From the NCBI GenBank assembly GCA_001821295.1, contig MHSK01000015.1, positions 1 through 51,007 of the forward strand: DNA of 51,007 nucleotides. Direction: 5' to 3'. Source of the DNA: Candidatus Taylorbacteria bacterium RIFCSPLOWO2_12_FULL_43_20. GTDB lineage: Bacteria; Patescibacteriota; Minisyncoccia; Phycocordibacterales; HO2-43-120. The notes beneath the pieces are model-generated. The model was not told where the DNA came from. It did not search any database and worked only from the letters and a program-made list of their open reading frames with translations. A program made the translations under genes and the position numbers. Shown piece by piece: positions 17,074 through 24,352 of the stretch (position 1 is the first letter of the stretch; each line of letters opens with the position of its first letter).

Positions 17074-18645
17074 ATGAAAAATGCATTGTTGTCCGTGTAC
17101 CATAAGGACGGTATTGTCGAATTCGCCAAGGCGCTAGTAGAGCTCGGATTCACGATCTACGCCTCAGGCGGGACATTCAAACATCTCACCTCAAATAATG
17201 TCACAGCCATTCCGGTCTCTGACTTGGTAGGCGGTGAGGCCATTCTCGGGCACCGCGTTGTCACGCTGTCGCGAGAAGTCCATGCCGGACTGCTTGCAAA
17301 GAGCACGCCGAATGATGAGAAGGTGCTGGCGGATCTTATGATCCCTCGTCTCGATCTCGTCTGCGTCGATCTCTATCCGCTTGAAGTGGAAATTGCAAAG
17401 CTCGGCAGTACCCGAGAATCGGTGATTGAACAGACGGATATCGGCGGTCCGACCATGATCCGCTCCGCCGCGAAAGGCGGGCGAATCGTGATCTGCGATC
17501 CGAATGACCGGCAGAAGGTTATCGACTGGTTGAAAGCCGGCGCGCCTGCGAATGGTTTTGTGGACGATCTTTGCGCGAAAGGCGAGTTCATTGTTTCTCG
17601 ATATTGCATGGCTTCCGCCGGGTATCTCTCCGGAGGCATGTATCTTGCATCTTTCGGAAAACGGATCGCGACCTGCAAGTATGGCGAGAATGCCTGGCAA
17701 AAGCCCGCGTATTTGTATTCCAACGGAAGTCATGATCCCCTCGCTCTTGACAAGTTCGTCGTGATAGAAGGAACGCCGCCGAGTTACAACAACTGGGTTG
17801 ACATCGATCGATTGCTCCAGACAACGACTCACATCGCTTCAGGGTACGCGATCAATCAGGGTATTGACACGGCCATCGCGGTCGGCGTGAAGCATGGAAA
17901 TCCTTGCGGCGCGGCGGCGGGACAAGATCGGTACGAGGTTCTAGCGAAGATGATGGCGGGCGATCCGCTGGCAATTTTCGGAGGTCTGGTCATGGTCAAC
18001 TTCGAGATTGACAGGGAGCTTTGCCAATCGCTCACCGGAAAAATGCTGGATGGCATCATTGCCCCCGCGTTTACTCCTGGGGCTATCAAAATGCTTCGCC
18101 GCAAAGGTGATAAGTGCCGTTTTGTGAGTAATCCCGCGTTGAAGGAACTTGAAGACAACTTGGATCGTGCGCCTCGCTACCGTTACGTCCGTGGTGGCTT
18201 TCTGGCACAGCCGAACTACACCTTTGTTCCTGATTTCAATCGGGGGGATATCGTGAAGCACGGCTGGGCTAGTTCAATGCAGGAATGCGACATGATGCTT
18301 GCTTGGGCGGTTGGTTCGACGTCAAATAGCAACACGATCACTATCGTGGAGAACGAACAGCTCATCGGCAATGGTGTTGGACAGCAGGATCGTGTTGGCG
18401 CGGCGGACCTTGCTATAACGAGAGCTCGTCGCTCTGGGCATGACCTGATCGGTGCTGTGGCGTACAGCGATTCGTTCTTCCCATTCCCTGACGGACCGCA
18501 GACTCTCATTGAAGCTGGCATCGCGGCCATCTTCACGAGCAGCGGTTCAGTCAAGGACCAGGCAACGATTGAAGTGTGCGCTAGACACAACGTCCCTTTG
18601 TACATGATTCCGGATCAGGACGGTCGAGGTTTCTTCGGCCACTGA
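17074..18645 (+). CDS. purH: Bifunctional AICAR formyltransferase/IMP cyclohydrolase PurH
   Basis: 523 aa. Carries out the last two steps of de novo IMP synthesis: formyl transfer from 10-formyl-THF to AICAR, then ring closure. The N-terminal MGS-like cyclohydrolase domain shows ALLSVYHKDGIVEFAKAL, ASGGT and EQTDIGGPTMIRSAAKGG. The transformylase domain shows YGENAWQ (usually YGENPHQ), VKHGNPCGAA with the catalytic Lys-His, and YSDSFFPFPDG near the end. A GAAAGGA Shine-Dalgarno lies just before the ATG. The gene looks more GC-rich than its neighbours, has SD and terminator signals, and is flanked by direct repeats with palindromes, which suggests horizontal acquisition. No other purine gene is nearby. 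Confidence 0.93.
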   Translation: MKNALLSVYHKDGIVEFAKALVELGFTIYASGGTFKHLTSNNVTAIPVSDLVGGEAILGHRVVTLSREVHAGLLAKSTPNDEKVLADLMIPRLDLVCVDLYPLEVEIAKLGSTRESVIEQTDIGGPTMIRSAAKGGRIVICDPNDRQKVIDWLKAGAPANGFVDDLCAKGEFIVSRYCMASAGYLSGGMYLASFGKRIATCKYGENAWQKPAYLYSNGSHDPLALDKFVVIEGTPPSYNNWVDIDRLLQTTTHIASGYAINQGIDTAIAVGVKHGNPCGAAAGQDRYEVLAKMMAGDPLAIFGGLVMVNFEIDRELCQSLTGKMLDGIIAPAFTPGAIKMLRRKGDKCRFVSNPALKELEDNLDRAPRYRYVRGGFLAQPNYTFVPDFNRGDIVKHGWASSMQECDMMLAWAVGSTSNSNTITIVENEQLIGNGVGQQDRVGAADLAITRARRSGHDLIGAVAYSDSFFPFPDGPQTLIEAGIAAIFTSSGSVKDQATIEVCARHNVPLYMIPDQDGRGFFGH

Positions 18646-18682
18646 ACGCTTCATAGCACTCCATTCCAAAGGAAGGACTCAT

Positions 18683-18713
18683 ACTCCGAGATACCACTCT
18701 CTCGGAGTTTTTT
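18683..18713 (+). terminator. Intrinsic terminator after purH
   Basis: ACTCCGAGA pairs perfectly with TCTCGGAGT across an 8-nt loop, followed by a T run. It lies 37 nt after the purH stop. Confidence 0.9.
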
Positions 18714-18716
18714 ACC

Positions 18717-18751
18717 CCAAGAATGTCAACGCTAAGCGTTGACATTCTTGG
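18717..18751. repeat. Family I palindrome, copy 2 (right of purH)
   Basis: Same 17-bp arms as copy 1 with A instead of T at the centre, followed by the same GACAGATCAAACTTCAGGTG. It is the right partner of the purH-flanking direct repeats. Confidence 0.9.
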
Positions 18752-18840
18752 ACAGATCAAACTTCAGGTGCGGCGAAGCCGAGATGATCGGTCGCTGTAG
18801 GCAAGAAAACTTTATGGTGTCCATGTACTTGAGCAATAGA

Positions 18841-19175
18841 GTGAAAATAAACACAAATAACCCCGAACACCATAGTGTTCGGGGGCGCGACGTAATTGAA
18901 CATGCTTTAGTCTTATCAGCTTTTCGGTTGTGAATTGCTGACGGATTCGGTGTTGCGTTCGCTCCACCTACTTGGGAGTCAAAATTGGCTTTAGCGCCTT
19001 GCGTGCATTACCCGCGTCTTTTGGGAATACACTTAGGACTACCTTAACCGCTCCCTCGACACCGGCACACCCGGTTTAGACTCTTCCGTTGTCCGGAATC
19101 ATTGTTTATTTTCTTGCCTGTTCAACTACGCTGAAGAAAGTGCAGCATTTTCTAGTTGAGTGTCAAAAGTATGCA
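18841..19175 (-). ncRNA. Candidate structured RNA of about 310 nt, unknown class
   Basis: The region has no open frame of note but dense complementary segments on the minus strand. There is a 5' hairpin with TCAACTA (19153-19159) pairing TAGTTGA (19122-19128) around GCTG/CAGC, then TTCCG/CGGAA, then ACCGG/CCGGT. The end is a perfect 10-bp CCCCGAACAC/GTGTTCGGGG stem (18861-18884) followed by a T-rich tract, which looks like a terminator. TTGACA at 19161-19166 lies just before the 5' hairpin. I could not match it to RNase P RNA, tmRNA, 6S or SRP RNA. Strand and ends are inferred. Confidence 0.4.
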
Positions 19176-19216
19176 TAACAAAGCATGGCAAAGCAACCAA
19201 CATGAGTTTAAGGGCA

Positions 19217-19247
19217 AAGAATGTCAACGCTAAGCGTTGACATTCTT
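19217..19247. repeat. Family I palindrome, copy 3
   Basis: AAGAATGTCAACGCT with its complement, perfect apart from the centre. It starts 3 nt after the stop of the minus-strand gene at 19250 and probably serves as its terminator. Confidence 0.85.
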
Positions 19248-19249
19248 CA

Positions 19250-19618
19250 TTAATTAACTTGAATCGCTTGTGTTATTTTATCAATCAAATCACTCGTATC
19301 TGAGTATTGGAGAAAGGTGTTAGTCACGGCCTTAAGCGAGCCCGATAATATAGAATCCTTTTTATATATGCAAACAACGGGGACTTTGAGCATATTTGCC
19401 CACCCAAGCTCAATACCGAGACCTGTCGCTGGATATGATACTTCAGCAATTATCAAATCGCATCCGTTTTGAAAAAAATCTTTGGAGCTGAAAAGTTCCT
19501 CGCTCTTTTCGTGAGGAAAGATGAAAGTATGTTCTCTTGCTAGAGAACTATTTTTTATAGGGTCGTACAACTCCTTTCGGAAGTCGAAGCCTCTTGAATG
19601 TGCAATGTAAATTTTCAT
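19250..19618 (-). CDS. Nucleoside 2-deoxyribosyltransferase-like protein
   Basis: 122 aa. The Rossmann-like fold begins MKIYIAHSRGFDFRKELYDPI. It then has CDLIIAEVSYPATGLGIELGWA, the family hallmark of an Asp/Glu-containing strand and a conserved Glu in a G-x-E-L-G context that acts as nucleophile in deoxyribosyltransferases. Family members exchange or hydrolyse the base of (deoxy)nucleosides, and related proteins sense nucleotides in immune systems; the substrate here is unknown. The gene ends 3 nt from palindrome I3. Its neighbours (PurH, RNR elsewhere in the window) fit nucleotide salvage. Confidence 0.75.
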   Translation of the reverse strand: MKIYIAHSRGFDFRKELYDPIKNSSLAREHTFIFPHEKSEELFSSKDFFQNGCDLIIAEVSYPATGLGIELGWANMLKVPVVCIYKKDSILSGSLKAVTNTFLQYSDTSDLIDKITQAIQVN

Positions 19619-19704
19619 ATATTTAGCATCTCTTCTTTTTTTACATTATCATTTTCTGTGGGTTTATGCACAATATTTACACGTAATAATAAATGATGTA
19701 AATT

Positions 19705-20106
19705 ATGAGAGTGAATAGACCAATTGGTGTCAATCTATTAGGGACCGCGGCAATATTCCTTGGATTATTGTTTTTGGCTTGGGCTCTCAATTCGGGGGGT
19801 ACCGAATTTATATTGTTGTCTTTATTTTGGCTTGCCATGTCATTCAGTTTTTTTGGTTCTGGAATATATTTATTGAAATTAAAAAATTGGGCACGAATAC
19901 TGTTAATATGTTCTATGCTGATACCTCCGCTCTTTTTTGATTGGTTTTTTCTGATGTGGGGAATCGCTGAAAATAATATGTATTACGGATACCTTACATT
20001 TGAGTTTCTCATGAAGCTTCCTTTTCTTGTTTTATTATCTCTCACCCCTTCCTTTCTAGTGATTTTCTACCTCACTCGTCCTTCAATCAGGATTTATTTT
20101 AAATAA
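19705..20106 (+). CDS. Hypothetical four-helix membrane protein
   Basis: 133 aa with four hydrophobic segments: VNLLGTAAIFLGLLFLAWAL, FILLSLFWLAMSFSFFGSGI, WARILLICSMLIPPLFFDW and LPFLVLLSLTPSFLVIFYL. A short basic tail follows (RPSIRIYFK). Family not recognised. It is divergent from the deoxyribosyltransferase-like gene with 86 nt between. Palindrome I4 lies 33 nt after its stop. The AT-rich composition suits the local background. Confidence 0.65.
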   Translation: MRVNRPIGVNLLGTAAIFLGLLFLAWALNSGGTEFILLSLFWLAMSFSFFGSGIYLLKLKNWARILLICSMLIPPLFFDWFFLMWGIAENNMYYGYLTFEFLMKLPFLVLLSLTPSFLVIFYLTRPSIRIYFK

Positions 20107-20700
20107 CACTGCGCCGAACGGGCATCATAGTTCGCCCAAGAATATCAACACTTAGTGTTGATATTCGAGAAGAAAAAACCTCCGGTTAGGAGGCGTGGGT
20201 TAAATGCATGCAGTAGGGTGAGCTATATTAGTGGGAAATCTGAACGTACCATCATCTGATGGTGAGATTGTTCGGCCAAAGCTCGGCCTGACTGTGTGCC
20301 CGCATGAAAGGACTTCATCCAGTGCGTCAACAGCATCAGATGTGCTTATTTCTAACGACAGTGACTCGAATTTGCTCGCGAAATCACGAGACGTCTTCTC
20401 CGTAATCTACAGCAACTCGCTGCTTGTATGCTTCGACGGTTGTCTTCATATTTCTTATTGCATTCTAACGCCTGCAATGCATATTTGCAAGTTTCTGCTG
20501 TTGGACGTCTGATGTCCGACACAATAAACTAGCAAAACTCTTCCGACACATGCTAAGGGCTCGTTCAATGGATGCAAGACGGGGGAGTTATTTATGAACG
20601 AGCCCTAAGTTAGTACATATTTAAATGCGTAATTAAATACTTACATGGCGGTGCATAAAAAAATAAAAATGTGCGGAAGGTAATCAAAAAGAATGTCGAC
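20107..20700. repeat. Gene-poor stretch with palindromes I4, I5 and TIR element K1
   Basis: I4 (20140-20166) and I5 (20688-20720) are family I palindromes with compensatory changes. 20553-20611 is a small element with inverted ends GGGCTCGTTCA/TGAACGAGCCC, recurring in longer form at 50807-50957. 20655-20682 resembles a decayed family G. A 93-codon open frame from a GTG at 20231 has no SD or motif and is probably not a gene. Confidence 0.75.
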
Positions 20701-20836
20701 ACTTAGTGTTGACATTCTTTCATGCGCTGCATTGTTCTCATTATTTTTGCGGTGTTTTTTGGACGAAGTTCGAACATTCTTTGAGCAAAACCCCCACTAA
20801 GGAAGCCAGCCCCGCCACCGCTCGACAAGCTCGCCA

Positions 20837-20923
20837 CACCACAGAAAAATACTCTTTGCTCTTTTCATTTTGCGCGCGCCGGATTTCTTTTTCTTCTAAT
20901 GAATAGAGTATTTTTCTGTGGTG
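20837..20923. repeat. Inverted repeat with 19-bp arms
   Basis: CACCACAGAAAAATACTCT (20837-20855) and its exact complement (20905-20923) enclose 49 nt. It may be the remains of an element with terminal inverted repeats. The sequence on to 21174 has open frames on both strands, but none with gene-like signals. Confidence 0.8.
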
Positions 20924-21174
20924 TCCTGCCTTCCAAGCATTCAGGCAGGTGGCGGAACAATGCGGACTCGGTTTTGCGGAAGCAATTTTCTGGGGATATG
21001 GATTTTCGCAAAATTGAGACTAATTTGTTTTTTGCATTTTGTCCGCGCGGAGGAGAGGTCTGGGGAGGAATGCGGGCGGGTATCGGACTGGGCGTTTTCG
21101 TTTTCGCCGCTGAATTTTGTGCCGGTGAAACTGGCGCGCCGCCACTCAAAAACACAATCCTTTAAAAAGCTGTT

Positions 21175-21648
21175 CTAATATTTTCGGTGCAAGGCATAGA
21201 AAATTATACCTGTCGAAATAGAAAAGAGTCCAATCAAGAGTGTGAGACTGGCGAATGCATATGCGAAAATTCCAAGATTGAGCGCCGTTATGAGCGTGGT
21301 TGCTGTAATCCAAATATCACGCGCAGTATTCGCCGTCATCACGGGCTTGCCGTCTTCACCTACAATCGACTTGCCGGTCTCGTCAAGCTTCGGAATCTGA
21401 CGAGGCATTTCAGAAAATGTTTTTCCTCCGGTCATACGAAGTGTGTGTACTCTGATTATATCGGTCTGGGCTTTGAGCGTGAACGGTCCGCGCACGGGAA
21501 CCCCCGGAATAGAAGCGTCATCAGGCGTCGTGATGTTTTCCCTTGCGACATTTTTGTACGTGAATGTAAGCCCCCATATGCCACCACTGACCAATACGAT
21601 GCCGACAATAGTTGCCAAAAACGATGAAATTAAAAGTATCTTTTTCAT
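21175..21648 (-). CDS. Hypothetical membrane protein with two helices and a large outer loop
   Basis: About 157 aa from the ATG at 21648 (MKKILLISSFLATIVGIVLV). It has an N-terminal helix, an extracytoplasmic loop of about 80 residues (APxxVPVRGPFTLKAQTDI-like region with LDETGKSIVGEDGKPVMTAN), and a C-terminal helical hairpin (LITALNLGIFAYAFASLTLL, GLFSISTGIIFYAL). The start is chosen because the upstream gene's stop ends one base before the ATG, giving coupled translation. Function unknown; the partner suggests an envelope or metal-linked role. Confidence 0.7.
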   Translation of the reverse strand: MKKILLISSFLATIVGIVLVSGGIWGLTFTYKNVARENITTPDDASIPGVPVRGPFTLKAQTDIIRVHTLRMTGGKTFSEMPRQIPKLDETGKSIVGEDGKPVMTANTARDIWITATTLITALNLGIFAYAFASLTLLIGLFSISTGIIFYALHRKY

Positions 21649-21649
21649 G

Positions 21650-21898
21650 TTATAAATCTTTTTTCTTCTCCTCAAATTCTTTTTTGTCAATCTCACCTTT
21701 GGCGTAGCGTTCTTTCAGAATTTCGAGTGGTGACTTATCTTTACCGTGTACGCTATCGCCATGATCGTGTCCGCACCCGTGGCCATTTCCAAAATTGCCT
21801 CGTACTAAGGCGGCAATCGCCCAGATTACGAGACCCCAAAAGACGACCATAAATATCCATCCGAACCCGCCCATAGCCCCATATCCAAAGTTCATCAT
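21650..21898 (-). CDS. SHOCT-domain small membrane protein with His-rich linker
   Basis: 82 aa. One membrane helix (about residues 12-33, FGWIFMVVFWGLVIWAIAALV) leads into a His/Gly linker (GHGCGHDHGDSVHGK), then a C-terminal SHOCT motif (SPLEILKERYAKGEIDKKEF). Proteins of this layout are widespread and often lie near metal-handling genes; their function is unclear. The His-rich linker could bind metal. The gene is directly upstream of and coupled to the next membrane protein gene. Two adjacent ATG codons are possible starts. Confidence 0.85.
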   Translation of the reverse strand: MMNFGYGAMGGFGWIFMVVFWGLVIWAIAALVRGNFGNGHGCGHDHGDSVHGKDKSPLEILKERYAKGEIDKKEFEEKKKDL

Positions 21899-21920
21899 AT
21901 AATTGTTTGATTAATTATAA

Positions 21921-22670
21921 CATTTATTCTTCGACCGTAAACGGAAATGTACTAAACGGAAAAATCCTTGTTCACAAAGGTATGCCAGAGAAGACGCCAT
22001 CACTTCTCAAATCAGAGAGGAAATCAAAAAAGTTTATTTGTCTTCCGCTTGGGCAAATGCCTCAATCGCACAATTTGAAAAAGAAAAAATGGAGATTGCC
22101 CAAGCGGAAAGCACTTTCGCCCAAAAAGCGAGAAATGAGATTGTGGAGATAGAAACAAAACTTGATCGTTTACTTGATTTACAACTGGACGGCAATTTGT
22201 CGCAAGCAGAATATACCGCCAAAAAGCACAAGCTCATTCTCGCCAAAAAGGATTTGGAAGAAAAAATATCCGCTTTTGGGCGAAAGAGCAATAATCGGTT
22301 CGAACTTACGGAAAAGTTTTTGAAATACAATATGGAATTGGCAAACGAGGAAACAAATGAAGAAAATACTCATTTGTTCAAAAAAGTCGGTTCGAACTTT
22401 CAAATTAAGGATCGAACCGTACTTTTTGAGCCACGCGGAGCGTGGCGAATCCTTGCAGATTCAGGATTTTTTGGGGGGAATACATTTGTGTCGGCACTTC
22501 GTGCCGACCCCATTTCGGCTTCCGATTCCGATTTTCAATTTTGGCGGAGAGGATGCGACGAAGTTCGAACCTACGGACAAAAAGAACGCAAACTCGTACG
22601 ACAAATATACCACTTCTTCAGGGAAAAGTGTCTATCGTCTACAGGGGAGATTGTCTGGCCGGATTTCTGA
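21921..22670 (+). pseudogene. C-terminal remnant of a large serine recombinase
   Basis: The frame is open from 21921 without a good start. It begins with the second half of the recombinase zinc ribbon (KCTKRKNPCSQRYARED), then AITSQIREEIKKVYLSSAWAN, a coiled coil (KLDRLLDLQLDGNLSQAEY, LILAKKDLEEKI) and GSNFQIKDRTVLFEPRGAW, the usual end of CPR large serine recombinases. Similarity ends near 22445; the remaining frame to 22670 looks unrelated. The catalytic resolvase domain and first half of the ribbon are missing, so it cannot be active. It marks a past integration or inversion event in this gene-poor region. Confidence 0.78.
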
Positions 22671-22685
22671 AGCTTTTAACACATT

Positions 22686-22946
22686 TTAGTCCAATCCAAC
22701 GTGTTCCTTGATCTTATCTATATCCTTGTCATGAGAAATGACAAGCTCTGACATGCCGTTGAAGCGTGTTTTGATGTCTTGAACATCATCACGAAGAAGG
22801 CGGAGACTATCGACGAGAACATCAAACCTTGCATTTGATGTCTTGTCTCGCTCTTCAAGTCTTGCTTCAAATCGTTCGCTCATTTCGTCAAACCCAGTCT
22901 TCACCATCATCGCCAGGTCATCAATTGTAGTAGTGTTTTTTGGCAT
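22686..22946 (-). CDS. Small coiled-coil protein
   Basis: 86 aa, strongly helical and charged. It begins MPKNTTTIDDLAMMVKTGFDE and continues with heptad-like repeats to the end (DVQDIKTRFNGMSELVISHD). Proteins starting with this TTIDDLAxMVxxGF pattern are frequent short hypotheticals in Parcubacteria, often near phage or integrase remnants. No enzymatic motif is present. It is convergent with the recombinase remnant, 16 nt apart. Confidence 0.65.
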   Translation of the reverse strand: MPKNTTTIDDLAMMVKTGFDEMSERFEARLEERDKTSNARFDVLVDSLRLLRDDVQDIKTRFNGMSELVISHDKDIDKIKEHVGLD

Positions 22947-23200
22947 ACTGAAATATTAACATACCGGTCTCTAATGAGTCTATTATCGCTGTGGACAGGG
23001 TGAGATCAAAGGATGCAAAACTTGCGTTTGCCGGCAAAACGTTAACGTAACTATCTTATGATATGCATTTAGGCAACAGAATAGGGTGTAGTGGAAGTTT
23101 GGAGGATTTGCACCGCCTTCCATTCTGAGTAATATGAACGTTAACAAAAGAGAACAATGGCGTCTGTACCCGTGTCCACTTTTTAGGGTACGGTTCACTG

Positions 23201-23287
23201 CGGAGAGGGAGGGATTCGAACCCTCGGGACCCTTTCGAGCCCAACAACTTAGCAGGTTGCTGCATTCGACCGCTCTGCCACCTCTCC
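23201..23287 (-). tRNA. tRNA-Ser(GCU)
   Basis: Acceptor arms GGAGAGG and CCTCTCC with discriminator G. The anticodon loop is CTGCTAA (anticodon GCT) on a CAAC/GTTG stem, with a long class II variable arm and a normal TTCGAAT T-loop on a GAGGG-type stem. The CCA end is not encoded. No intron. Confidence 0.95.
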
Positions 23288-23482
23288 ATATTTTACATTT
23301 GCACTTCTTTATCTTTGTAAACAGCCGCGCAATGTATGAACTTTACACTTAAAATCCTTAATTTTCAATGCCGCGATAAACCCGCCACCCGTCTGGCGTG
23401 TTTTCTTTGGCTCTGTTGGGCTGTATATAAGCTCGCTCAAGCGGAGAGGACCCTGACCGTTCGCAGGGTGTGAGCAGTCACC

Positions 23483-24151
23483 TTAATGCGCGAGCGTAAA
23501 GCAGATGACTTTTCTCGCTCCGGCTTTTAGAAGGGTTTGTCTTGATTCGTTAATAGTGCTTCCCGTTGTCAAAACATCATCCACCACGATAATATTCCTA
23601 TCTCTTACCAGTTCCGGCTTGGCCACGGCAAAACAACCTTTAAGGTTCATAATTCTCAGTCGCCGGTCTTTCATAGTGGTCTGCGGCAGAGTGTCTCTCC
23701 TTTTCGTCAAAATATTTTTCGAGAATTCCATTGTTCGGCCGAGGTCAATCTTTCTTAACTCATCAAGAATAAGCTCTATTTGATTGAATCCTCTTTTTCT
23801 TTTTCGCTTAAGAGAAAGGGGCACGGCAAGAACAAGGGGTTTCGTGAAATTCCCGAAGATGGTCTCATCTTCCAGCTCGGCGATCATTTCATCGTAAAGC
23901 AATTGCGCGAGGAGCTTGGCCACGTCTCTGTTTCCTCTGTATTTTATTTGCCAAATGGCGGTTCTCATCAAAGGATGCCTGTATCTGAACAGGGGATAGA
24001 AGTCGCTCGCGGAAAATTCATCTTTTGGTTCCGCCCGCGGCACTCTGGCGGCAAATTCCGCCGGACTTATTTTCTCCAAGACTTGCACGTTCTCATGAAG
24101 CGGAAATATCAAGTCTAAAATTTTTTGAATAAGTTTCAACAAGTAGTTCAT
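23483..24151 (-). CDS. comF: ComF family phosphoribosyltransferase-like protein
   Basis: About 222 aa from ATG 24151 (MNYLLKLIQKILDLIFP). The family is needed for natural transformation, though its reaction is unproven. The sequence shows FRYRHPLMRTAIWQIKYRG, VPLSLKRKRKRGFNQ, RRDTLPQTTMKDRRLR and the PRPP-binding loop NIIVVDDVLTTGST. The N-terminal zinc-binding cysteines found in many ComF proteins are absent. The open frame extends 23 codons further upstream into repeat J, but that extension is not protein-like. Lying next to the type IV pilus locus, it supports a DNA-uptake role. Confidence 0.9.
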   Translation of the reverse strand: MNYLLKLIQKILDLIFPLHENVQVLEKISPAEFAARVPRAEPKDEFSASDFYPLFRYRHPLMRTAIWQIKYRGNRDVAKLLAQLLYDEMIAELEDETIFGNFTKPLVLAVPLSLKRKRKRGFNQIELILDELRKIDLGRTMEFSKNILTKRRDTLPQTTMKDRRLRIMNLKGCFAVAKPELVRDRNIIVVDDVLTTGSTINESRQTLLKAGARKVICFTLAH

Positions 24152-24168
24152 CGGTGGTATAATATTTT

Positions 24169-24306
24169 GAATTACGAACGAAACTCGTCGAAGGCAGGGC
24201 TTTTGCGGAACATTGCGCAAGCTGACGGGCGAGCATAGGGATTTTTTAGCAAAAAAATACCCGTGTTCCGCAAAAGCCCTGCCGAGAAAAGAGTTTCGTA
24301 ATTCAC
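24169..24306. repeat. Long-hairpin element J, copy 1 (between comF and pilM)
   Basis: About 138 bp with terminal inverted repeats ending GAATTACGAA..CTCG. An inner perfect 20-bp stem (GGCAGGGCTTTTGCGGAACA and complement) encloses a further AGGGATTTTTT/AAAAAAATACCC hairpin. A second copy at 50504-50631 differs mainly in the inner loop. It sits between the divergent comF and pilM starts. Confidence 0.9.
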
Positions 24307-24352
24307 GATATAATAATTATAATTCATGTAAACAGAGTTCCCAATATTTTTT

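Noticed and set aside
20231-20512. 93-codon frame starting with GTG
   Set aside because: No Shine-Dalgarno, no -10 box at the right place, no recognisable protein features.
16894-20720. Family I palindromes as an integron attC array or CRISPR
   Set aside because: They lack the RYYYAAC/GTTRRRY core sites and no integrase is present. Spacing is irregular with genes between, so not CRISPR.
20865-21178. Overlapping open frames of 86-96 codons on both strands
   Set aside because: All overlap one another, include inverted-repeat sequence, and have no start signals or motifs.
22540-22580. Sequence resembling the reverse of a tRNA-Ser 3' end (TGGCGGAGAGG..TTCGAACC)
   Set aside because: The T-stem does not pair and several bases are inserted; no 5' half is found. 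At most a degraded attachment site.
23056-23352. Open frames of 72-77 codons over tRNA-Ser
   Set aside because: They are translations of the tRNA gene itself (GFESLPLRS-type artefact).
24152-24220. N-terminal extension of comF
   Set aside because: The extra codons come from repeat element J and the upstream promoter region; ATG 24151 begins the conserved protein.
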